NCBI GenBank assembly: GCA_964390495.1
Contig: CAYMIN010000001.1
Span: forward strand, 62,001 to 126,000
Origin: UBA11051 sp964390495
Lineage (GTDB): Bacteria > Armatimonadota > Zipacnadia > Zipacnadales > UBA11051
Direction: 5' to 3'
Length of the DNA: 64,000 bases
Under the pieces are notes generated by a model. The model ran no database searches. It was given only the letters and a program-made list of their open reading frames with translations, and had not been told where the DNA came from. The translations under genes were made by a program, and so were the position numbers. Below are positions 40,655 to 47,241 of this stretch, piece after piece. The stretch's first letter is position 1, and the number at the start of each line of letters is the position of its first letter.

Positions 40655-41722
40655 ATGGAACAGAGATCTACCGACGAGCATGACGAGGAACCCGAGATAG
40701 ACCTCCAAGAGCAGCAGGTCAGCTCCGAGGAGACCGCTGCGGCCGACCGGCTACCGGTTGTGTATTTCGCCGAGGAAGTTGTGGCCGAGATGAAGCGCCA
40801 CGCCCGCTCGGACACGAGCCAGGAGATCGCCGGCGTGCTGCTAGGCGAAGTCAATTACCAGCGCAACACGGTCCTGGTGCATGCGTGTGTCGCCGCCGAA
40901 CACACCCAGTCTTCCCGTGGTAATGTGACCTTCACCCATGACACCTGGGCCCAGATCAATCGGGTGGTGGATGCCGAATACCCGGACCATGCCATCGTCG
41001 GCTGGTATCACAGCCACCCTAATTTCGGCATCTTTCTGTCCAGCTACGACACCTTCATTCATCAGAACTTCTTCTCGGCGCAGTGGCAGATCGCCTATGT
41101 GGTGGATCCGGTGCGGCAGCAAGAAGGCTGCTTCGTCTGGGAAGGTGGGCAGTTGGTGCGGGTGCCGGAGGTTAAGCTGTACATGAACGCGGCCGATTAC
41201 CACAAGGCCGGCGAGATAGAGCAAGCCGAGCTGCCGGAGCCGTTCACCGCGGCCAGCGGCATGCAGCCGGAGACGTACCTGGAGGCCGGTCAGAAGTGGG
41301 CGCTGGGCATTCTGGCGGCGCTGGTGGCCATCACGGTGCTGCTGCAGGTATATGCGGTGGGCGAGGTGCAGCGGTTGAAGGCGCAGGCTGCGGAAACTGG
41401 AGAAACCGTTGCCGCCATCCAGGCCGCTGTAGCTGGCCTGCGCGCTTTCGAGGCAGGCGAGGCAGTGCCGGGTGAAGCAGGCATAGGCCCTGACATCGCC
41501 GCGCCGCCTGGGGTTGCTCTGCCCTGTGATATCTACGAAGTTACGCCCGGCGATACCCTCAAGGCGATCAGCGAGAAGTTCTACGACACCCCGCAGAACG
41601 CGGAAATGATCGCGATAATCAACGGCCTGCGACCGGATCAGCAGTTGATGCCAGGAGCCGAACTGCGGATACCGCAGTTGCCCCAGCCCGAGGCTGAGGC
41701 CGACGAGGCAGTGGAGCGATGA
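40655..41722 (+). CDS. Membrane-anchored JAB/JAMM isopeptidase with LysM domain
   Basis: A 355-residue protein predicted to remove ubiquitin-like modifiers. The N-terminal tail has EPEIDLQE, an instance of the locus motif (12-18). The JAMM domain (about 33-175) has E57 (QEIAGVLLGE) and H119, H121, S129 and D132 in YHSHPNFGIFLSSYD, a perfect zinc motif. A membrane helix (about 215-235) follows, then a coiled-coil-like helix and a C-terminal LysM domain (about 292-340: VTPGDTLKAISEKFY ... MPGAELRIP). The JAB domain should be cytoplasmic and the LysM outside, touching peptidoglycan. ATG 40655 is chosen with AGGAG 7 nt upstream; longer in-frame starts belong to the broken hicA. Confidence 0.93.
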   Translation: MEQRSTDEHDEEPEIDLQEQQVSSEETAAADRLPVVYFAEEVVAEMKRHARSDTSQEIAGVLLGEVNYQRNTVLVHACVAAEHTQSSRGNVTFTHDTWAQINRVVDAEYPDHAIVGWYHSHPNFGIFLSSYDTFIHQNFFSAQWQIAYVVDPVRQQEGCFVWEGGQLVRVPEVKLYMNAADYHKAGEIEQAELPEPFTAASGMQPETYLEAGQKWALGILAALVAITVLLQVYAVGEVQRLKAQAAETGETVAAIQAAVAGLRAFEAGEAVPGEAGIGPDIAAPPGVALPCDIYEVTPGDTLKAISEKFYDTPQNAEMIAIINGLRPDQQLMPGAELRIPQLPQPEAEADEAVER

Positions 41723-41725
41723 GGA

Positions 41726-42265
41726 ATGAGTAGTGCCAGATTACGCAGGCTGTATGCCGATTATCAGACGGTGCGCGATGAGTTCGCGGGCCATCCGCTG
41801 ATAGATGTGAGGCCGCTGAGCGGGGACCCACCGGAGGTCTATGAGGTGGTCTTTCACATCAAGGGCCTGGAGCTTGACGAGCGCAGCGGCCGGCCGAATG
41901 AGCGCAACTACCATAAGGCCAGAATCTACCTGACGCAAGCTTATCCGCGTGAGAAGCCGAAGTGCGACCTGGAAACTCCGATTTTCCACCCCAATTTCGG
42001 CTCATACATATGTATCGGTGACCACTGGGCCGCCGGCGAGACACTGGTTGACGTAATCATCCAGATCGGCCAAATGATCCAGTATCAGAGCTACAACCCG
42101 AAAAGCCCGCTGAATGCCGTGGCCGCCCAATGGGCCGAACAGAACAAGCACCTGTTCCCGATTGATGACCGCGACCTCTACCAGCCCGAGGTTGACATAG
42201 ACCTGCTGGGCGAGGCAGAAGGCGGCGAGGAAGATGAAGACGATCTGGGGATCGAGCTGCTGTAG
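41726..42265 (+). CDS. E2 ubiquitin-conjugating-enzyme-like protein, second copy with acidic tail
   Basis: A 179-residue UBC-fold protein with HPN at 88-90 (IFHPNF) and presumed catalytic cysteine C96 in GSYICIGDHW, then the helix LVDVIIQIGQMIQYQSYNP. It aligns with the first E2 from RRLWADY/RRLYADY through LPIDDR/FPIDDR. It then has a 29-residue acidic extension, QPEVDIDLLGEAEGG and on to a C-terminal DDLGIELL. VDIDL is an instance of the locus motif. The ATG lies 3 bp after the JAB stop, so the two are translationally linked. Why two E2s are kept is unknown; substrate or partner choice is an obvious possibility. Confidence 0.92.
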   Translation: MSSARLRRLYADYQTVRDEFAGHPLIDVRPLSGDPPEVYEVVFHIKGLELDERSGRPNERNYHKARIYLTQAYPREKPKCDLETPIFHPNFGSYICIGDHWAAGETLVDVIIQIGQMIQYQSYNPKSPLNAVAAQWAEQNKHLFPIDDRDLYQPEVDIDLLGEAEGGEEDEDDLGIELL

Positions 42266-42357
42266 TCTGCCCCATTTTGCTCCCTCACAGCCTGCCGGTT
42301 GTTCCGTGACATTCATTGGTGCCATAAGCCACTCAACGCAGCATCCGGGATTTCACC

Positions 42358-43170
42358 ATGCGCTGCCCTTTCTGTCACCAGAACATCAGGATACAGGGGC
42401 GCTTCTGCCCGCAATGCGGCGAGCAGATCTTCGGTCTGCCGGTTGACCGGCCCGGTCGCCAGCCCAGGAGCCCAGGAGCCCCTCCCCCGGATGCGCCACA
42501 GTCCAGCCCCAGCCTGCCACGGCCGGTGACGCCGCCTACCCAATCGGGTCCAGCGCCCCCGCCGGATTTGGTGGACCTGGACATAGATTTCGGAACCGAA
42601 GAGCCCGCCCCAGCACCTGGCAGTGACGCCGGCGCACAGGTGGCTGCCAACGAGTATATAGGCAAGATCTGTCCCTACTGCCGCTTCCCAATTAAGCCCG
42701 GGGAGGAGATCGTCGTGTGCCCGCAGTGCGAGGTGCCACACCACCTGGACTGCTGGCAAGAGAACCAGGGCTGCACCACCTACGGCTGCACCGGCGGTGC
42801 GCCTGCCGCCCAGCCGCTGACCCGGGGTGGTCCGCTGCCATCACAAACCCCCTCCGGCTATGGGGCTGAAGCCCCCGCCTTGACCCCGGACGCACGGCGG
42901 CGGGTGGAGGCCACCTTCACCGAGATGCAGAGCCGTGAGCTCGGCGCGCAAGCCACCAACGCCCTGGTGCTGTCGGTGCTCGGGATTCTGTGCTTCCTGC
43001 CCGCAATGATCGGCTTCTTTATGGCTATCGCGGTGCTGAGCCGAGCCGCACAGAACCCGGCAATGGCCAATCATCCGGCCAAGACGCGAGCCATTGCCGC
43101 AGTGGTCATCGGCCTGTTCTGGCTCTTCCTATGGGGTTACGCGATGCTATCGGGAGTGGGCGGAGGCTAG
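42358..43170 (+). CDS. Zinc-ribbon and prokaryotic RING-finger protein with two membrane helices (E3-like)
   Basis: A 270-residue protein. An N-terminal zinc ribbon (C3, C6, C17, C20) is followed by a proline-rich linker containing LVDLDIDFGTEE, an instance of the locus motif (about 72-79). A RING-like domain follows: C105, C108, C121, C124, H128 or H129, C132, C139 and C144 in CPYC ... CPQCEVPHHLDCW ... GCTTYGC. This matches the prokaryotic RING finger type 1 pattern. Two membrane helices (about 202-227 and 245-265) end the protein, so the zinc domains face the cytoplasm. RING domains recruit charged E2s, so it is a candidate ligase (E3). It follows the second E2 gene by 92 bp on the same strand. 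Confidence 0.85.
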   Translation: MRCPFCHQNIRIQGRFCPQCGEQIFGLPVDRPGRQPRSPGAPPPDAPQSSPSLPRPVTPPTQSGPAPPPDLVDLDIDFGTEEPAPAPGSDAGAQVAANEYIGKICPYCRFPIKPGEEIVVCPQCEVPHHLDCWQENQGCTTYGCTGGAPAAQPLTRGGPLPSQTPSGYGAEAPALTPDARRRVEATFTEMQSRELGAQATNALVLSVLGILCFLPAMIGFFMAIAVLSRAAQNPAMANHPAKTRAIAAVVIGLFWLFLWGYAMLSGVGGG

Positions 43171-43200
43171 CAACAAGGCTAAGACAACTCTAAAGATACA

Positions 43201-43239
43201 AAGCGCCTCCCTGCCAAGCGGGTATGCGGGGAGGCGCTT
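43201..43239. terminator. Convergent-gene hairpin
   Basis: AAGCGCCTCCC and GGGAGGCGCTT form an 11-bp perfect stem with a 17-nt loop between the end of the RING gene and the convergent amidohydrolase gene. There is no long T run on the plus strand. The minus strand has only a weak T-rich tail (TTTGTATCTTT). Probably a bidirectional terminator. Confidence 0.5.
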
Positions 43240-43283
43240 GATTGCTGACAGCGCAAGAGCACTGAGGAACTAGTCGCTGGCTA

Positions 43284-44084
43284 CTACTCCTCCAGCCCGA
43301 AGATCCGCGCCGCCGTGCCGCCCCAGATCATATCCCGGTACTTCTGCTCCATGTCCACATGGTCCATGAACCGGTCGTAGTCGTTCTTCACGTCCTCCAT
43401 CATCTCCGGGTCCACGTCGGTGCCGAACACGATCTTCTCGTAGGGGTGCTTGTCGCCCATCAGTCCGTACTGCTCATTGCGCGCCCACCAGAAGATGTCG
43501 GCGACGAACTCCGGGCTCTTCTTCTTGAAGGTGGAGCCGGTGATGTCGAAAACGACATTGGGGTGCATGCGGGCCAGCTCGCCGGCCTCATCGTACCAGG
43601 GGTTGCCCAGGTGCGCGCCGATGAGGTTGAGCTCCGGGAAGCGCCGGGCGATGCGGTCGAGATAGACGGGCCTCATGCGGGCCATCGAGACATCCCAGAA
43701 GCGGTCCATCGCGGGCTGGCGGGCAACAATGCCGAGGTGAAACAGAATCGGCATATTCAGCAAGGCCGCTCGCGCATAGATCGGCATGTACTCATCGGCG
43801 TCATAGCGGTCGAGGGGCTGGATCATCTTCAAGCCCTTGAGGCCGAGGTCCTTGCAGCGGTCCACCTCACGCGGGGTGTCCTCGCCAAGGCGGATGAAGC
43901 CCATGGTCAGGAGGAAGTCCGGATGCTTCTCCTGCGCTTTGGCCATGGTGTCATTACCGACCTCCCAGGGTGGCCAGCCGGTGACCACCACGCGGTCAAT
44001 GCCGAGCTTGCCAGCATGTTCCAACAGTCGGTCCATGTATTCTTCCCATGGCTGCCATAGATGATGATGCGCGTCAATGACCAT
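43284..44084 (-). CDS. Amidohydrolase family protein
   Basis: A 266-residue TIM-barrel metal-dependent hydrolase of the amidohydrolase-2 group. Metal ligands are expected in DAHHHLWQ at the N-terminus, then H in ILFHLG, H in LIGAHLGNP and D in FGTDVDPEM. All are present. ATG 44084 is chosen because AAGGAG lies 8 nt upstream and the barrel begins immediately. Members cleave or decarboxylate small carbonyl and lactone substrates, often sugar lactones. No specific substrate is suggested here. Confidence 0.9.
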   Translation of the reverse strand: MVIDAHHHLWQPWEEYMDRLLEHAGKLGIDRVVVTGWPPWEVGNDTMAKAQEKHPDFLLTMGFIRLGEDTPREVDRCKDLGLKGLKMIQPLDRYDADEYMPIYARAALLNMPILFHLGIVARQPAMDRFWDVSMARMRPVYLDRIARRFPELNLIGAHLGNPWYDEAGELARMHPNVVFDITGSTFKKKSPEFVADIFWWARNEQYGLMGDKHPYEKIVFGTDVDPEMMEDVKNDYDRFMDHVDMEQKYRDMIWGGTAARIFGLEE

Positions 44085-44192
44085 TGTTTGTTCTCCTTTG
44101 ATTACTCTGTGGCAAAGCCTGTGCCATGCGTAGGCGGTCAGAGCGCACAGGTCAAGTGGTGATGATCTGCCCGCCGTCACCTGACGCGGGTG

Positions 44193-44639
44193 CTAGGTGG
44201 TTTGCTCCGGCCACAGGCCCTGGCGAATGGCTCTGCGGTATTCCTCCCAGCCACTGGGCGAAGCGCTTGAGCAGTTGGTGCAGAATACGCTTATGTCCGG
44301 TATCCTCTCCCGGATCCGGCCCTCAAGTTCCTGCGCCGTGATGCTTTCGCCTTCCTCGAGACCAAGTGCCTTGAGAATTGCCCGGTCCCATCCCCGAAGC
44401 TTCTCGTTCTGGGCAACCGCATCAGAGCTGCGCCCACAGCCATTGGGCCTCTTGAGCGGGCACATATCACATACGTCATCCAGATTGGTCGCTACGGTGA
44501 TCTCCATGCCCGGGTCCTCACGTAGCTTCTGCAGCAGTTGCGGAATGGCATTCTCCACGCCGAAGAAGTCTTCCGCCCGCTGCTTGCCCGACCCGTAGAA
44601 GCAGTAAGTGCAGACCAGATGGTGTCCCCGGACCTTCAT
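44193..44639 (-). CDS. DUF1284-domain protein, cysteine-rich
   Basis: A 148-residue cytoplasmic protein. It starts with the DUF1284 signature VRGHHLVCTYCFYGSGK and contains cysteine pairs CDMCP, GCGR and CTNC, suggesting an iron-sulfur or zinc site. The function of the family is unknown. GAGG lies 6 nt before the ATG. It precedes the amidohydrolase gene on the same strand by about 110 bp. Confidence 0.85.
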   Translation of the reverse strand: MKVRGHHLVCTYCFYGSGKQRAEDFFGVENAIPQLLQKLREDPGMEITVATNLDDVCDMCPLKRPNGCGRSSDAVAQNEKLRGWDRAILKALGLEEGESITAQELEGRIRERIPDISVFCTNCSSASPSGWEEYRRAIRQGLWPEQTT

Positions 44640-44982
44640 GGCGCACCTCAGATAAGCAGACTGCGTCAGCTTTTAGCAGCCGGCCTCATAGACGGCCAGG
44701 TAGGTAATGCTAACAGGCGTGCCATCGTCCTTCTTCAGAAGACGCTGGCGAAAGCCGCAAACAGAACGCTCTTTCTCAACTTCAGACAGACGCCGCGCAA
44801 CCGGCTGCATTACAGATCATCATCCTCGCTGCAAGATTTCGTGGTCGGCCACGGAATCCCTCCTGTCGCTTTCCACGACCGCCGCCGCGATGCAAAGGGA
44901 GTGACGGGTGGTACGGTGAATATGGAAAGGTGACGGATGCAGAGGTATCAGTCCAGATTGTGAGCATAAGGGTGTAGCTACC
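44640..44982. other. Intergenic region before the LamG-like gene
   Basis: About 340 bp between divergent genes. Apart from the doubtful small minus-strand ORF at 44673-44810 I see no clear gene, repeat or promoter in it. Confidence 0.5.
44673..44810 (-). CDS. Possible 45-residue ORF resembling the N-terminus of a cupin-like protein
   Basis: The minus strand encodes MQPVARRLSEVEKERSVCGF, a middle segment with RLLKKDDGTPVSITYL, and ends AVYEAGC. The pattern, with ERSVCGFRQRLL, recalls the first strands of small cupin proteins, but the metal-binding barrel is missing. It may be a remnant or chance. No strong Shine-Dalgarno is present (GAGG lies about 12 nt upstream). Confidence 0.3.
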   Translation of the reverse strand: MQPVARRLSEVEKERSVCGFRQRLLKKDDGTPVSITYLAVYEAGC

Positions 44983-46248
44983 ATGCCGGGTATTGCGAAT
45001 ACCGCAAGAAAGAGAGCTAGGACCGTAATGCGGACCGTCGCCGCTGTCAGCTTGTTGATGGCCATCACGGTCCCAAGTGCCAGCGGGGAGGTAGAGATGA
45101 ACTATCGCGTAATCGAGAAGCATTACGGCCCCGAAATCCACTTCAACGACTGGGAGACCCAAGGCGGGGAACTGGTGTCGGCGGGCGGGACACTGCAGGT
45201 CTTCGCGGAGGACACCGCTGCCGTTACGCGCAATGACTACCCGCTGCCCGGCGGTGGTGACATCGAGCTTGCCCTGAGCTTCAACTTCGAGCGGATCGGC
45301 GAAAATGGGACGCTTACCGTGCAGTTCAACTGCGCGCACAAGGACGCCATCGGCTTTCAGGTCGCGATTGATAAGCAACACGTAACAGCCTTGCACAAAG
45401 ATAAGCAAGTGTTCCGGGGAGCCAGCCTTTCTACGGATAGAAAGGCGTTGCATACGGTGAAGCTCGTCACCCTGGCCGAAGCGTATGCCATCTATCTCAA
45501 CGGCCAGTGTCTGGCGAGTGGGCAGATGGAGCCGCCCTTTACCGAGAATGAGGGGCGGCTGAGACTCATCGCGCAGGATGCCGACGTAAGGGTCATCACT
45601 TGCGAGGAGAGCTTCATCGCCCACGACGTGAGCTTTGCGCAATGGCAGCGCACAGAGCTACTGTACGAGGAGGAGTTCGGCGAGGCCTCGCTGACCGGTA
45701 ACTGGGTTTGTACCGGCGCGGCACCGGAGTTCGCCGAAAACTCCTGCCTCTTCAACCCGATGAGCGTGTGCGCGTTGCAGCAGCGATTCGAGGGGCCGAT
45801 TGCCGTTGACTGCATCGCTACGCCCAGCCCTACGGAGAAGTTCTCGGCGGGAGTGACCGACGCGATCTTCATCTGGATGCTGGATAAGCCGGAGGGGGAC
45901 CTGGTGGAGTATATGGAAGGGCTGCCGGACGGGAGCTTGCGCCATTACATGCCCCTGCCATTCTACTGGGTGGATTTCGGCGGAACCAATAACAAGACCA
46001 CGCGGCTGAGAAAGAACCCCCAGCGGCACATGATGAGACAGTTTAGCGACCGCGCACGGCTGCTGGAGCGGGACAAGTCGTATCAGGTCACGCTCGTTCA
46101 GAACGGCAATGCCATCGAGTTTTGGGTGGATGGGGAGCCCTGGATTCAGGTCCATGACCCGAAGCCGCTGGTCGCGGGGCATATCGGCTTCCGCGCGTAT
46201 GTGGCGGGCCTGACCATAAGTCAATTGCAGATTTGGAGGATTGAGTGA
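44983..46248 (+). CDS. Secreted protein with two concanavalin/LamG-like domains
   Basis: A 421-residue protein with a signal peptide (TVAAVSLLMAITVPSASG). The first half (about 40-215) and second half (about 225-420) each read as a jelly-roll of the laminin-G/concanavalin type. Examples are LALSFNFERIGENGTLTVQF and VTLVQNGNAIEFWVDGEPWIQV ... GHIGFRAYVAGLTISQLQIW. The segment YWVDFGGTNNKTTRLRKNP resembles DUF1961 or DUF6250-type proteins of polysaccharide clusters; unverified. An ATG at 45028 is an alternative start nearer the signal core. Its stop overlaps the start of the Gfo/Idh/MocA gene, so the two are coupled. A glycan-binding or lyase role is likely. Confidence 0.75.
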   Translation: MPGIANTARKRARTVMRTVAAVSLLMAITVPSASGEVEMNYRVIEKHYGPEIHFNDWETQGGELVSAGGTLQVFAEDTAAVTRNDYPLPGGGDIELALSFNFERIGENGTLTVQFNCAHKDAIGFQVAIDKQHVTALHKDKQVFRGASLSTDRKALHTVKLVTLAEAYAIYLNGQCLASGQMEPPFTENEGRLRLIAQDADVRVITCEESFIAHDVSFAQWQRTELLYEEEFGEASLTGNWVCTGAAPEFAENSCLFNPMSVCALQQRFEGPIAVDCIATPSPTEKFSAGVTDAIFIWMLDKPEGDLVEYMEGLPDGSLRHYMPLPFYWVDFGGTNNKTTRLRKNPQRHMMRQFSDRARLLERDKSYQVTLVQNGNAIEFWVDGEPWIQVHDPKPLVAGHIGFRAYVAGLTISQLQIWRIE

Positions 46249-47210
46249 TGGTACGAATTGCGGTGCTGGGAGCCGGGAATCATTCGTCGGGAACGCACGG
46301 GCCTGCTCTGAGGACCTATGCAGCCGAGCATCCGGGCGAGATCGAGTTGGCCGCAGTTTGCGATCTGGACAGTGCCAAGGCGCAGAAGTATGCCGACACC
46401 TTCGGCTTCGCCACGACCTACACGCAGGTGGAGGCGATGCTGGCCGAGCAACAGCCGGACGGCCTGATCGCCGTCACGCCGATAGTGCTGACGGAAAAGA
46501 TCGTCAGCGAACTGCTGCCGCAGGGGATCCCGATGAGCATAGAAAAGCCGCCGGGGGAGGATTCAGCGGCGACCAGGCGCTTACTGAGTGTCGCTGAGGC
46601 GTGCGGGACGCCGCACATGGTCTCGCTCAACCGGCGCTTCAGTCCGGCGCTGATGAAGGCGCGGGAGTGGCTGGCCGAAGCAGGCGCAGGCCGGCCTCCA
46701 CGGGTGGCTCTGGGACGGATGCTGCGGCACAATCGGCGGGAACAGGATTTCGTCGTGGGGACGGCGATCCATCTGCTCGATGCGGTGATCTCGGTGCTGG
46801 GCAGGCCGACACATGTTGCAGCCGCCAACTTGACAACCGCCACCCCAGAGTCATACCTGACCCAGGCGTGTCTGTCGTTCGGCAATGATACCCGCGCGCA
46901 TTTCATCATCTCGCCGACCGTAGGCACGCTGGAGGAGACCTGCGAGATCCACGGTGATGACTACTGTATCCAGCTCGACCTCGGCAACTGCACAATCAAT
47001 ATCTGGGACGGCAAGGAGCAGGTGGTCTCCTGGCACGCGCCGGCAGAGGCCGGCAGCGAGTACCTCAACGGCACGCTGGGGGAAACCGCAGCGTTCATCC
47101 ACGCTATCGAGACCGATGGGGGCTTCAGGCCCGACCTGCAAGCCGCCCTGGTGTCAATGCTTGCCTGCGAAGCCGTGGCCGCCGGCGGCGAGAGCGACAT
47201 TGTCATCTGA
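46248..47210 (+). CDS. Gfo/Idh/MocA-family oxidoreductase
   Basis: A 320-residue NAD(P)-dependent sugar dehydrogenase-like protein. The Rossmann fold starts with VRIAVLGAGNHSSG. The family EKP motif is IEKPPGED (about 93-100), and the C-terminal alpha/beta domain runs from about 115. GGAGG lies before the ATG, and the ATG overlaps the stop of the upstream LamG-like gene. In such clusters these enzymes oxidise or epimerise released sugars in the cytoplasm. The substrate is unknown. Confidence 0.9.
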   Translation: MVRIAVLGAGNHSSGTHGPALRTYAAEHPGEIELAAVCDLDSAKAQKYADTFGFATTYTQVEAMLAEQQPDGLIAVTPIVLTEKIVSELLPQGIPMSIEKPPGEDSAATRRLLSVAEACGTPHMVSLNRRFSPALMKAREWLAEAGAGRPPRVALGRMLRHNRREQDFVVGTAIHLLDAVISVLGRPTHVAAANLTTATPESYLTQACLSFGNDTRAHFIISPTVGTLEETCEIHGDDYCIQLDLGNCTINIWDGKEQVVSWHAPAEAGSEYLNGTLGETAAFIHAIETDGGFRPDLQAALVSMLACEAVAAGGESDIVI

Positions 47211-47241
47211 TCGCTGCGCCGGCCTCACAAGCGGCATCTGC

